From: Cinclus cinclus
Taxonomy: Eukaryota; Chordata; Aves; Passeriformes; Cinclidae
NCBI RefSeq assembly: GCF_963662255.1
Contig: NC_085050.1
Span: 9,358,334 to 9,422,333, forward strand
Direction: 5' to 3'
DNA length: 64,000 nucleotides
Part shown: one piece after another, positions 27,501 to 35,612 of the stretch
How the letters are laid out: the number at the start of each line of letters is the position of its first letter
Position numbering within the stretch: the stretch's first letter is position 1
Notes under the pieces: model-generated
Databases searched by the model: none
What the model saw: the letters and a program-made list of their open reading frames with translations, nothing else
What the model was told of the DNA's origin: nothing
Translations under genes and position numbers: made by a program

Positions 27501-30500
27501 ATTCTAATGATAATGAATTCCAAGTGCAAAAAAGTTCATGATGGTTAAGGAGATTAGGAGGAGATTAAGAGCAATAACATGTCTATATTCAAAATTTGAA
27601 AATAAGACTTTGTTTTTGTAATAAATTATACAATATTTTATATAACTAACATTTTTATAATCTCTTAATTTGTTTGGCATATTTTAGAGACAGTCCAGTG
27701 GTGGTCTCTGTATATCAAGATAACCACGTTAATAAAAACATAAGTAAGACTTAAAGAAAAGGAGGTGACTATGACTCAAAAGATATAAGAATAATATAAA
27801 TCATTATTTTTAACAAAGGCTGTTTTCTTGCAATAGCTTACATCCTTTAGTGGTTCTGTGTAAATTTATAGAAGATAATTGGATTCTGGATCAATATAAG
27901 TACTCATGAGAATCCAGGGATACTAAGGCTGGGATGTGTTAATCCTCTTTTAATCAGAGCATGATTAAATGGGAGAATTACATGTAGTACATGTTTTGAT
28001 CAACAACAGAGGAGGAAAGTTTAGAGTAGACAAATGGGAAGCAAGGAAGAGCTTGGGGGATGATTATTTGAAATGTAAACTTATTTTGATCAAGCAACAA
28101 GATGAACATTTTAGAAAGAGTTGCAAATTTTATCACTGATTGGATGAAATGTTAGAAAAATGACAACTGCACTTTGAACCAAATTCACATGGGCTAAACC
28201 CAGATCTACTCAAACCCATGGCAGCATTTGGATGATGAAATGAACTTCATTAAATTATTGGTTAAAATGTAACCGGTAGCCCAGCAAAACCACATTTTAG
28301 ACTTGCATTAATTGAAAAATAAGCTAATGAATGGCAGATTAAATTAAAAGGGATTAATGTAATTCCATCCACTATTTCCCAGCATAGGACTCTCTGCAGT
28401 AATTAAACCTGCTGTTACTGACCACTGATGGAAAACCAAAATGAAGGTTAACAATAAATGCTGGAAGATCACACTGAGGGCTGAACATGTGCAGGCTGCT
28501 GCAGAGATGTTTTATCATGTCTGCTGCTTGGAAAGTTGTCAAAAATTGTTTCAGTTTGAGCAGTGGAGAAACAGAAAGCTTGAGCAAATTGGACAGTGTT
28601 ATTGAGGACATGCGTGTGTGCCTGGATCAAAATTCAGAACTTTAATTATTCTTGGACTGCCATGTACAATGTAGGGTCCCTGCCCTCAGCAAACACTGGT
28701 TGCAGTCTTCCCTCTTGTATCTGTATGCTACTGGTGAGCTCCCTCTTCCATGTGGTGTTCCAAATTTGTCTTTCTGAATAATGTTTGGTTCTTCATTCTT
28801 GTGAATGCTTTGCAGATGAGTGCAATGAAAGGATTTCCATCTGCCCATTTCTAAACTTAATGCTGAAAATATATTCCCAAAATTCCCAGGAAAAAGTTAA
28901 ATAAACTGGTAGTGTAGAATATTGCTGCTTTGTAGAATAACCCATTTCCTGGCTCGGTGCCTTCATTTAACTGAGTCAGATATCAAGGCACTTAGCATAT
29001 GCTGCAGTTTTTGTTTCATCATGCAAGTGAAATTCAGCATATAAAGTCGAATTTCCTTTGAAAAGATTTAGCATAAACTGTAGGTAGGAATCTTTTATTA
29101 AATCCACTTTCTCCTCAGTGCTGTATCAATCAAGAGATAAAAAGAAGGAAGTTGCCAAAGAAAATTTAACCTGTAGTATTCTAAAACATAAGTGTAAAGT
29201 ATCCTTTTCCCCTCAGAAGCATAAATCACTTTGCAAACAAACAAAAAAAATTAAAAAAAAATATTCTTGCAGTAGTAGCAGTATGTCAGCCGGTGTGGAA
29301 GTCATTAATCTACCACTTAAAAGAATCCATGTGAGGGAGAGCTAAAATGTAGAAGCAGCATTTCCTAACAGTTTAGGATGGGAAGGGATAAGTGTCTTTC
29401 CCAGAGTGAAACTGCCAGATTATGTCCATGTTAAGGAGAGGTTACTTATGCTGATGTATTTCTGGGACCCCAAAATGAGCACCACTATAGAAGTGACCAT
29501 CACAGGGCTCCTTTTTTGCATTCTCATGTAAGAAAATGCTCTCTCAGGCAGTGTGGTGCCACCTTGAGACAGGCTCCATGGAGTCAGAGACTGGGACAGT
29601 CTCTGCCCAGACTGCCATGTTACAGCACCCCCAGAGCCTTGCTGCTTTGGAGACTGAGAATGACTGATTACATTTGGGGGTGGTATATGTCTGTAAATCA
29701 CCTGTTCCGGGAATTGCCCCTGAAAACTTCAGGCTTCTTTTCACAAGAGTTATATTCTAAGTTTTCTCAAATACTTAAACAGATTTTTGTCTGCTGTAAG
29801 TCAGTGCAAAATCATTAATCTGGAGTTCATTCCCTTTAACTGAGATCAGACCCCCTCTGACATTAGAAGTCAAATGCTTGCGATCAATTGTATGAAAATC
29901 AGCAGGATATCACTATCTTTCAGTAGAAACTGAGAGCTATATAAATAGTTAATGGTTTTGACAAGAGCAGTAGGATTTTAGCAAAGGTAGAGTGATGAGT
30001 GAAGCACTCAATTTACATGAAAGATTTTATTAAGAATTGTAACTAAAATTTAGTACATTGAAAATAAATGAATTTATTGATTATGGTGTAGAAACAATGT
30101 AATTGCAAGGTGTTTTGAGCAGACCTTTAAATCCCCAAGCATCTACATTAGACTTGGGTTTGGTTATACGATCCTGTAATCTACATCTGGCAGTTAATAC
30201 TGCTCCTGAAATTTCCAGGTTTTTTGTGACTTTGTCTCTGTGTGGAATTCGGCCAAGTGTTCTCTTATTCCTAAACTACCTGGAAGACAATATCTTGTGA
30301 TCTTTTGCTTAGATCTTAAAGTTTGAGGGATATTTTAGTATTTTATACAGAAGAAGAAGATTTCCCTTTTTCTCTCTCTATAAAGATAGTTCTCCATAAT
30401 GATAATTTTAAATTTAGAGTGCTTGAGAATAATACTTAAAATCCAGTTAACACAAAAAAAGAAATATTGGTAACAGAAATCAGAAGAACAGCCAAAACAG

Positions 30501-33500
30501 TGCCTGATTGTAGTCACCATTGGAAAAATGCAGATGGGTGCAGTTAAACCTTCTAAGCAATCATTTGGCTGTGAGTCTGTAACACAGCAGATCTCTGGTT
30601 TAAGGACAAAAGATGACCTGCATATTCCTACCTTTAAACCAGCTGGAACATATTAATGGGATCAGATACACAAGAAAATTCCCTGAGAGCTGAGTGGAAC
30701 GCTTAGCAAGATAGGAGATTACCAATAGGTGTGAATGTGGTATTCCAGCCTGGAAATTCACCTGTGTGACTGCCACCACAAGCAGTGTCTTCCTTTCTCT
30801 ACTGAAGTTAGGTAGGACATCTGAGAGATTAGATTTGGGAAAATGTAGTAACATTGCTGACATGCTTCATACATGGCAAAACATCTGCAGAGCTCTCCAT
30901 GGAGGTATTCATCACTTCAGTCAAGAATATCTGAAGAGAAATTTTACCTACAAAGGCCCTCTGCACCTTTGATATCGCCTTGCACAGCTAAGTGTCTTCA
31001 GGTATTTGTTATTCAAAAAGAAAACATGAGAAGGAGACCAGTGCAAAAGTGTTACAAACTTCACTGAACCTCATTATTAAGCTCCACTGAGTACATGCAA
31101 ATCTTGAGTCTACTAAAAAACTTGTGGGATACAATTACACACAAGATGGTTGGGCAAATCCCGCCTATTATTTGTGTTAAATAGCCTTGCTCCATAAAAG
31201 CTTTTTCTTAAAAAAGAGAGGTAAAAAATTACATTGAAATATTTTTTTTCTGTGTAGTGCTAGTCTTGAAATCATCTCCCTATTTGGTGAAGATGAGCTA
31301 AGATCTTTTCTACCCTGACAGGAAAAGTGAAATAATTTTGACAGTATCATCCCTTAGTAATTCCATATTCTTTTGAACTGGTATTTTAGGCAAGATGTTC
31401 TCTATTACTGCCCTGGCTCTAGTAGTAATTTATTTGATGCTACAGAGAAATTTCTCCTGAAGAGGACATTAACAGAAAAATATGTCTATAATAGGCTGTG
31501 TTCTTGTTCAGATGAGCTTATGTCTTGTGAAGCCTGAGAGCAAACATTGACCTTATTTTTGCTGTGTTCCTATTAGACAATGTGCACAACCAGTTGCTTT
31601 GAGTGGTGACTCAGTGACACCATAATTCCAAGACTTAATGGCATTTCTTATATTTAACTGTAGAAGAGCTTAGCACCCAAATAAATACAGCAATACTTTC
31701 ACCTTCCATAGTGTTCCTTGGCAGGACTTTCCAGCTCTTTCATCTCCTGTATTCTGTTAATGCAGGCTGTGTATTTTGACTGTGGAAAGTCTTTCAACCT
31801 AGTCCAAGTCAACAGATATGAGACCTTCCACCCCAATCAAAGATGTTCCTTTGCATGACATTTTACAGGAGGATGTATTCTCAGTGCTAGGACAGCTGGA
31901 TGACTCATGCTCCATCAATGCCATGTATTTGTGGTAATTTGTCATTAGTAGGCATTTCAGCAATTTGTAGCTCTTTTAAAGCAACTTGAAAGGAAAGTCA
32001 CAGGTCTTCCTAAAAGGGGCTAGAATAGTAGATTAAAGAGATCAAGAGAACAATTCAGTACATTCATGTTAAGATAAGCATTTCCAGAATGGAAGAATAG
32101 CATTTTGCAGGCAGCCATGCAAGCAGCTGTTAAAATTCAGCCCATATTCAGTTTCAGTAGGGAGATTTAAACACAAAGTATAACATAGTCCCATTAAATG
32201 TTAGCTGCAATTTAGTAGGCTGGAGTCATGCTGGGCTAACAGGGCTGTGAGCTTTCTGCCTCTATCTGCTCAGCTGATTTGTTTGGAGTTTGATCTAATT
32301 CCTCTGAAAAAACAGCAAGCATTACTGATGCGAAATACCCACATTATTCATGTGGGGTTTCACTGTAGCTAAAACACTAAGCATTGCAGTACTTAGGATT
32401 TTAACTTATTTTTTTTAAATACAAAGCTTTAAGCCTCAAGAAGACCGTGGAGTGGTTTGATTGAAACAGTATGAAAGTGCTTTTTTTGTCTTTTAAATTT
32501 GCATTTCCTGCATTCTCCTTATCAAAAAGTTCTTGATTACAGTTGATTATACATGGAAATTTCTTTTCCGTGCATAAAACCATACCGATCACTTTGTGGG
32601 GTAAACACAAAATATTTGAAAGACAGCTATAGGATTTAACCACACTAGTTTCATGGGATTTGTGTGGCTAAACATGCTGGTCAGGCACTTGTATTTACTG
32701 TGGCACAACATTTGAGAATGCTTTGGGTAAAGCATGTCAGATAAGATGGTATCTTTTAAAAGATGGATAAGAAGATATATGGAAAAGGGGAATTAAACAT
32801 GAAATGGAAAACTCTACTCAAGTCTCCTTAAAATGATCTTTTTTTTTTTTTTTCCCCTGGGTCTAAGACAGCTGCTCTTTCTCTTTGAAAATGTTGCCCC
32901 TCTTTATATCATTATGAGAGGAACCTCAACTGCAGAAACCAGGTGGTTAACTGTGGTGTGAATCCTGAAATCAACTCCTTCATCCTTCCCTTCTTGCTGC
33001 TCTTGACACAGCTTAATCAACTTCTGTATATTTGCTTTAAGAAGCTCCTTGTAGTTTGCAGGATCACACCTAACACAAAACTGGCTTTTGGGAGCTCAAG
33101 GGTTTAAACTACAGATGTCTTGGGATAGTGACAACTTTGTGTGTGTAGTGTAGAGAATAGGCCTGGATCTTGGCAACTGTGATTTTAGATGTAGCTTAGG
33201 TGTTTCTTGGGTGTCCTCAGACCTCAGAGGGTTGTGTCCCTTCAGAGGGACCTCGATAGGCTGGAGAGATGGGCAGAGAGGAACCTTCTGAAATTCAGCA
33301 AGGGCAAATGCCAGGTCCTGCCCCTGGGGAGGAACAAGCCCATGGACCAGCACAGGCTGGGGGCTGACCTGCTGGAAGGCAGCTCTGCAGAGAAGGACCT
33401 GGGGGTCCTGGTGGACACAAGCTGTCCATGGGCCAGCAGTGTGTCCTTGTGGCCAGGAAGGGCAGTGGAGTCCTGGGGTGCGTTAGGGGAGCAGTGCCAG

Positions 33501-34964
33501 CAGGTCAAGGGAGGTGATCCTGCCCCTCTGCTCAGCCCTGCTGAGACACATCTGGAGTGCTGTGTCCAGCTCTGGGCTCCTCAGGACAAGGAGCTCCTAG
33601 AGCAGGTCCAGCAAAGAACTACTGAGCTGGTCAAGGGTCTGGAGAGTCTCTAATGAGGAAAGCATCAGGGAACGGGGCCTGTTCAGCTTCGAGAAGAAAC
33701 AACCGAGAGGAGACCTCAGCAATGTCTGTAAATATCTAAAGGGAGGTGACAGAGGATGGAGTCAGGCTCTGCTCAGTGGTGCTGAGCTATAGAACACAAG
33801 GAAAGGGGCAGAAACTGATGCACAGGAAGTTCCACCTGAGTATGAGGAAGAACTTCTTTACTGTTCTGAGCACTGGGACAGACTGCACATAAAGAATGTG
33901 GGGTCTCCCTCACTGGAAATATTCACAAACCACCTGGACACAATCCTGAGCCATGTCCCCTGGGATGACCTTGCTTGAGCAGGGAGGTGGGACCAGATGC
34001 CCCACGGGATCCTTTCCAACCTGGCCCATCCTGTGATTTGGTGATTCTGCAAAGTTGTTTCTTTTATTCTTGTCCTGTAAACTGTGGCCCCTAATTACTC
34101 TGTTGCAGTTCAGGGCAGTGAACTACAACTTCAAGTAATCCCTTATTAGTCTGCTAGGGAATTAAGCCCTAGCCAAGTAAAAATACTATCTCAGCAGGGT
34201 CTTGAAAACCAGTTCAACTGAAGGAACATCTTCCCTTCTGTCCCAGTGGAAGGTCTGTATTCTCCTCCTTCACCTTTGGATTTGTCGATGTGTGAATTTT
34301 TTTGTTTTAGAAGTGTATAAAATTGTACTAAGTAATTATTTTTAATGGAGTCTTTTAAAAAACTCTAAAAAAATGCTACATTAAGACAGATACATATTAG
34401 TATTTCACATTTATCCTTGAGATCTTAGTGTTTAGTTACCTACATGGTACATCAATGAGTCTCTTTGGTGGATGAATATCCCAGCCGACTGCCATTAGGG
34501 CCTCAGAGAAGGATGCAATATTGAAAACTGCTAAAACCAGAATATATAACTCTCCTGTTTTGTGTTTGTTTTGTTTGTTTGTTTGTTTAATTCTTCTGTT
34601 AGGTGCAAATAGAAAGAAAAATTACTCACAAGGGACTTCAGGAAACTCCTGTGAGCAGAGCTTTCACAAAGCAAAGCCCAGCAGAAGCTTTAATCCTCCG
34701 GGTGTGAGAAGGACCCCTGGAATGGAGCTCCCTGTAAACAGGATAATTGATGTGGATGGGGTTAAACTGGAGGACTCTGGAACACGCTCCTGTGATGATT
34801 CCAAAGGGAACCTCAGCTCTGAAGGTTATATCTCTGAACTGAGATCTTGCCAAGGAAGGATGAGGACTGGAGTTTACAGGACGTCAGATCTTCCATCTCT
34901 GATAGCTGTCAAGACTGAGAAGAATAAGGCCACAGAGAATCAGTACAAAGCTACTTTTGTTTAA
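19..34964 (+). CDS. RGS12: RGS12, regulator of G-protein signalling 12 (3' part, 15 exons, 5' end outside window)
   Basis: RGS12 is an intracellular scaffold that speeds GTP hydrolysis on Gi/o alpha subunits, binds Ras and Raf-type partners, and holds Gi alpha-GDP through a GoLoco motif. Exons are 19-83, 167-334, 3399-3491, 4609-4752, 8250-8429, 9680-9833, 11090-11166, 12894-13094, 13922-13995, 16211-16337, 17257-17353, 18876-18943, 19466-19619, 22222-22839 and 34603-34964. They join with matching phases into 859 codons plus a stop. Counting from the first full codon (21-23), the domains are RGS at about residues 59-180, RBD1 about 310-380, RBD2 about 382-455, GoLoco about 533-555, and a proline-rich tail. 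The N-terminal PDZ and PTB domains must lie upstream. RGS14 has RGS-RBD-RBD-GoLoco too but lacks this long tail, and the HGFAC neighbour also favours RGS12. The domain and splice-phase evidence is direct; the gene name rests on recalled family sequence. Confidence 0.95.
167..334 (+). CDS. RGS12: RGS12 exon 2 (start of RGS domain)
   Basis: Fifty-six codons end in phase 0 at TCG|GTGAGT. The exon encodes a serine-rich stretch ([14 protein letters not shown]), a basic patch ([11 protein letters not shown]) and then [19 protein letters not shown], the first helix region of the RGS domain. The start at 167 is chosen because exon 1 ends in phase 0. Using the AG two bases earlier would put a stop (AGC TGA) in frame. 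A further AG at 142 would add eight in-frame codons but leave an intron of only 59 bp. Confidence 0.92.
335..3398 (+). other. RGS12: RGS12 intron 2
   Basis: AT-rich intron of about 3.1 kb with a T25 run at 400-424. Short open frames occur on both strands (for example 1753-2070 +), but none has recognisable domains or splice context. I see no other feature in it. Confidence 0.85.
400..424 (+). repeat. poly-T run
   Basis: Twenty-five consecutive T in RGS12 intron 2. It is probably slippage or the reverse-complement tail of an old retroposed sequence. No flanking element is recognisable. Confidence 0.9.
3399..3491 (+). CDS. RGS12: RGS12 exon 3 (RGS domain core)
   Basis: Flanked by CCCCTAG and GAG|GTAAGT; 31 codons, phase 0 at both ends. 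It encodes [20 protein letters not shown] and then [11 protein letters not shown]. The EEN asparagine in this block contacts the G-alpha switch region in structures of the family, and the ILFWQACE segment is an RGS signature. The sequence is intact and unusually well conserved compared with the surrounding introns. Confidence 0.98.
3492..4608 (+). other. RGS12: RGS12 intron 3
   Basis: AT-rich intron of 1.1 kb. I see no repeat or gene in it apart from a short TA-type run near 4225-4237. Confidence 0.85.
4609..4752 (+). CDS. RGS12: RGS12 exon 4 (RGS domain)
   Basis: Acceptor TTCTGTAG, donor CAG|GTAACC; 48 codons, phase 0 at both ends. It encodes [15 protein letters not shown], then [18 protein letters not shown] and [12 protein letters not shown]. 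The asparagine of VNIDS corresponds to a conserved G-alpha contact in the RGS family. The exon continues directly from exon 3 and into [10 protein letters not shown] of exon 5. Confidence 0.98.
4753..8249 (+). other. RGS12: RGS12 intron 4 (contains a CR1 3' tail)
   Basis: Intron of 3.5 kb. Its middle (about 5380-6450) is richer in G+C than the flanks and carries overlapping open frames on both strands, the largest 5981-6487 (-) with 168 codons. No domain, signal peptide or splice pattern supports a gene there. A CR1 tail lies at about 7612-7712. Confidence 0.8.
7612..7712 (+). mobile_element. CR1 LINE 3' end fragment
   Basis: The stretch carries the avian CR1 3' terminal pattern: a GTGGTTTAG-like start, CTGGGTTAATGGCTGG, GATGATCTTAGAGGTC, TTTTCCAGCC, and a tail of imperfect ATGATTCTGTGA units. 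It is a 5'-truncated copy of about 100 bp in the same orientation as RGS12. Substitutions in the tail suggest it is not recent. Recognition is from memory of the family; the exact 5' boundary is uncertain. Confidence 0.8.
8250..8429 (+). CDS. RGS12: RGS12 exon 5 (end of RGS domain and Ser/Pro linker)
   Basis: Acceptor TAATTTCAG, donor AAG|GTGACC; 60 codons, phase 0. It encodes [20 protein letters not shown], the last RGS helices. The Asp of DSYTRF and the Arg two residues after its Tyr are family G-alpha contacts. A linker rich in Ser, Pro and Lys follows. The in-frame ATG at 8262 is internal and is not a start. Confidence 0.98.
8430..9679 (+). other. RGS12: RGS12 intron 5
   Basis: AT-rich intron of 1.25 kb. 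No repeat family, RNA gene or further exon seen. Confidence 0.85.
9680..9833 (+). CDS. RGS12: RGS12 exon 6 (basic linker)
   Basis: Acceptor GATGATAG, donor ACG|GTGAGT; 51 codons plus one base (phase 1). The peptide runs [20 protein letters not shown], then [13 protein letters not shown] and [11 protein letters not shown]. Two lysine/arginine clusters around FFSWSR look like a nuclear-localisation or membrane-charge segment; this is inference. The sequence matches recalled RGS12 at the KSGRSLNEE and FFSWSR blocks. Confidence 0.96.
9834..11089 (+). other. RGS12: RGS12 intron 6
   Basis: AT-rich intron of 1.26 kb with short A and T runs near 10820-10870. Nothing else recognised. Confidence 0.85.
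11090..11166 (+). CDS. RGS12: RGS12 exon 7 (Ser-rich linker)
   Basis: Acceptor CCCAAACAG, donor TTG|GTAATC. Two bases complete an Asp codon with exon 6, then 25 codons encode [25 protein letters not shown]. The RRESQGS block is recognisable from RGS12 and contains a basophilic kinase-type site (RRES), which is inference. It ends in phase 0. Confidence 0.95.
11167..12893 (+). other. RGS12: RGS12 intron 7
   Basis: AT-rich intron of 1.7 kb. Small open frames such as 11925-12140 (-) have no support. No repeat family recognised. Confidence 0.85.
12894..13094 (+). CDS. RGS12: RGS12 exon 8 (Ras-binding domain 1, first half)
   Basis: Acceptor CCTTTCAAG, donor AAG|GTACTG; 67 codons, phase 0. After [18 protein letters not shown] the RBD begins: [20 protein letters not shown], then [20 protein letters not shown] and DLFLVGGDK. 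The ubiquitin-like beta-beta-alpha layout with LPDG and GFSIKE matches the Raf-like RBD that binds activated Ras proteins in RGS12 and RGS14. It joins PLVLHQDSS of exon 9. Confidence 0.98.
13095..13921 (+). other. RGS12: RGS12 intron 8
   Basis: Intron of 827 bp with a short TG run near 13417-13429. Nothing else seen. Confidence 0.85.
13922..13995 (+). CDS. RGS12: RGS12 exon 9 (RBD1, second half)
   Basis: Acceptor GCTCTGTAG, donor TCG|GTAAGA; 24 codons plus two bases. It encodes [20 protein letters not shown] followed by RTLF, with the split Arg completed by exon 10. This is the end of RBD1. Confidence 0.98.
13996..16210 (+). other. RGS12: RGS12 intron 9
   Basis: AT-rich intron of 2.2 kb. 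It contains a T28 run (15499-15526) and an A/C-rich patch near 15395-15425. No other element recognised. Confidence 0.85.
15499..15526 (+). repeat. poly-T run
   Basis: Twenty-eight T in RGS12 intron 9, preceded by another T-rich stretch from 15481. A simple low-complexity tract. Confidence 0.9.
16211..16337 (+). CDS. RGS12: RGS12 exon 10 (RBD1/RBD2 boundary)
   Basis: Acceptor TGTGTTTCAG, donor CTA|GTAAGT. One base completes Arg, then 42 codons encode [20 protein letters not shown], then [37 protein letters not shown] is the start of the second Ras-binding domain. Phase 0 at the end. Confidence 0.98.
16338..17256 (+). other. RGS12: RGS12 intron 10
   Basis: Intron of 919 bp, AT-rich. Nothing recognised. 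Confidence 0.85.
17257..17353 (+). CDS. RGS12: RGS12 exon 11 (RBD2, second half)
   Basis: Acceptor GACTTTAG, donor GAG|GTGAGT; 32 codons plus one base (phase 1). It encodes [20 protein letters not shown] and then [12 protein letters not shown]. The EPLDLG...[11 protein letters not shown] block is a recognisable RGS12 RBD2 segment. Confidence 0.98.
17354..18875 (+). other. RGS12: RGS12 intron 11
   Basis: AT-rich intron of 1.5 kb with a T/G tract at 17590-17640. Nothing else recognised. Confidence 0.85.
17590..17640 (+). repeat. T-rich low-complexity tract with G interruptions
   Basis: Runs of 8-15 T separated by single or double G, within RGS12 intron 11. Simple sequence. Confidence 0.9.
18876..18943 (+). 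CDS. RGS12: RGS12 exon 12 (linker to GoLoco)
   Basis: Acceptor GTTTACAG, donor ACT|GTAAGT. Two bases complete a Glu codon, then 22 codons encode [20 protein letters not shown] and ST. KQ-G-VKQ-TA-SSSR matches the recalled RGS12 linker. Phase 0 at the end. Confidence 0.94.
18944..19465 (+). other. RGS12: RGS12 intron 12
   Basis: Intron of 522 bp. Nothing recognised in it. Confidence 0.85.
19466..19619 (+). CDS. RGS12: RGS12 exon 13 (lysine-rich segment leading into GoLoco)
   Basis: Acceptor CTAATGCAG, donor GAGG|GTATGT; 51 codons plus one base (phase 1). It encodes [20 protein letters not shown] then [20 protein letters not shown] and [10 protein letters not shown]. The last residues are the acidic lead-in to the GoLoco motif, which continues in exon 14. 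The codons for the GKKK stretch contain nine A in a row (19590-19598). Confidence 0.97.
19620..22221 (+). other. RGS12: RGS12 intron 13
   Basis: AT-rich intron of 2.6 kb. The frame that is open into exon 14 from 22059 is intronic before 22222. No repeat family recognised. Confidence 0.85.
22222..22856 (+). CDS. RGS12: RGS12 exon 14 (GoLoco motif, Ser/Pro-rich tail; alternative end)
   Basis: Acceptor CCCCAATAG; two bases complete Glu from exon 13. GoLoco follows: [18 protein letters not shown], with the D-Q-R triad whose Arg contacts the nucleotide of Gi alpha-GDP in this family. Next come [15 protein letters not shown], a low-complexity Ser/Pro region, SFSPPLSP-like motifs, [20 protein letters not shown] and PPPTPFAG. 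Two possible donors exist: CAG|GTAATC after 22800 and CAG|GTATTT after 22839. Both are phase 1, so both join exon 15. Reading through both donors ends at TAA 22854-22856 after SGISRF and gives a 744-residue short form within the window. Confidence 0.95.
25564..25569 (+). terminator. RGS12: candidate poly(A) signal, RGS12 short form
   Basis: AATAAA preceded by TGTACATAATTAT, which contains a TGTA motif of the kind bound by cleavage factor Im, about 2.7 kb after the short-form stop. It is one of three AATAAA hexamers in the stretch (also 24334 and 25052). Which one is used cannot be told without transcript ends. Confidence 0.4.
26831..26870. repeat. short inverted repeats
   Basis: TTCTCAAAT and ATTTGAGAA form perfect 9-bp arms (26831-26839 and 26844-26852) around a 4-base loop. 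A second TTCTCA copy follows within 20 bases, so alternative hairpins are possible. It lies in the last RGS12 intron and no function is known. Confidence 0.7.
33200..34060 (+). mobile_element. CR1 LINE, 5'-truncated, end of ORF2 plus 3' UTR
   Basis: The frame from 33207 to 33653 encodes [20 protein letters not shown], then a [20 protein letters not shown] segment and [18 protein letters not shown], which is the C-terminal end of the CR1 reverse transcriptase ORF of birds. After about 33650 the match continues but is broken by stops and shifts ([12 protein letters not shown] and KYLKGG-like blocks by eye). The middle of the ORF is shortened relative to the family. The 3' end reads TGGGACCAGATGCC, ATCCTTTCCAACC and a GTGATTTGGTGATTCTG tail. 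The copy is inactive, in the same orientation as RGS12 and inside its last intron. Confidence 0.92.
34558..34602 (+). promoter_or_regulatory. RGS12: TTTG-rich polypyrimidine tract at the exon 15 acceptor
   Basis: TTTTGTGTTTGTTTTGTTTG units run into TTCTTCTGTTAG. This is a T/G-rich tract of the kind bound by CELF, TIA or PTB family splicing factors (inference). It sits directly before the exon that decides between the long and short RGS12 tails. Confidence 0.5.
34603..34964 (+). CDS. RGS12: RGS12 exon 15 (long-form C-terminus ending ATFV)
   Basis: Acceptor TTCTGTTAG; two bases complete Gly from exon 14, then 119 codons and TAA (34962-34964). The peptide includes [72 protein letters not shown] and ends NQYKATFV. 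The last four residues fit the (A/S)-T-x-(L/V) C-terminal motif reported as ligand of the RGS12 PDZ domain. A long open frame with strong conservation-like composition, ending in a known motif, makes this a real exon. Confidence 0.93.
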
Positions 34965-35392
34965 ATCTCTGCTTTTAATTAAATTTTCTGGTATTTTGCT
35001 CGGCATCAGCAGCAATGGAGATATGTCTTAGAGACGTGTTTCTGCAAGATATAAGTGGTTTTCAATATCCCCTTTCCTTCAAAGGACCTGCTAGAGACTG
35101 ACTCTTCTGATATGAGTTGGAAGCCCTAGAATGAAAAATAGTATTCCAATGAAAGTATTGAGCTATTTGGTTTTGCTTTTTTTCCATTTCTGTATGATTG
35201 TCCCTGGGATGATTCCATTGAACAGTGCAATTAAAATCATGATTTCAACCTTACCTTTCTTGTCTTTATTCAGGACAAACTTACTTTAAGTTCACCTGTC
35301 CAAACTTTATTTAAGATAATTTCAGTTTAATCTTTTAATGGTTTTCTCTTGTTTTCAGTATTCCCTGTGTTTTAGCAGATTTTTGAACTGTA

Positions 35393-35398
35393 ATTAAA
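35393..35398 (+). terminator. RGS12: candidate poly(A) signal, RGS12 long form
   Basis: ATTAAA, the commonest variant hexamer, lies 430 bases after the stop with a T/G-rich stretch about 30-55 bases downstream. Another ATTAAA lies at 35230. This is weak evidence; the true 3' UTR may be longer. Confidence 0.3.
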
Positions 35399-35537
35399 AT
35401 AATTTACTGGTGTAACAAAGGAGTATTTTCTTAATACCTTCTTGTCTGTCTCATAACATTTGGGAAAAGGTCCAAGTGGAATTCAGTGCATTGCCTGGAT
35501 ATATGCAATAAGACCATTGTTATACAAGCAGCAAGAA

Positions 35538-35612
35538 GCAAAATAACAATAACAACCACAACAACAAACCAACAAAAACCAACCAACCAAAAAACTCCAA
35601 AACAAACCAAAA
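35538..35612. repeat. A/C low-complexity tract
   Basis: Repeated AAC, AACC and AACAA units (for example ACCACAACAACAAACCAAC) in intergenic DNA. Simple sequence. Confidence 0.85.

Larger units (their letters stand above)
22857..34602 (+). other. RGS12: RGS12 last intron; first 2.7 kb may be 3' UTR of the short form
   Basis: This is the spacer of about 11.8 kb between exon 14 and exon 15. Positions 22857 to about 25590 are AT-rich with AATAAA hexamers at 24334, 25052 and 25564, which fits a 3' UTR of the unspliced short transcript. The remainder holds a hairpin-rich patch (26831-26870), a CR1 insertion (about 33200-34060) and a TTTG-rich tract before the final acceptor. Scattered open frames of 60-100 codons have no support. 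Confidence 0.75.

Noticed and set aside
33242..33508. Minus-strand frame of 88 codons
   Set aside because: It is the antisense shadow of the CR1 reverse-transcriptase segment.
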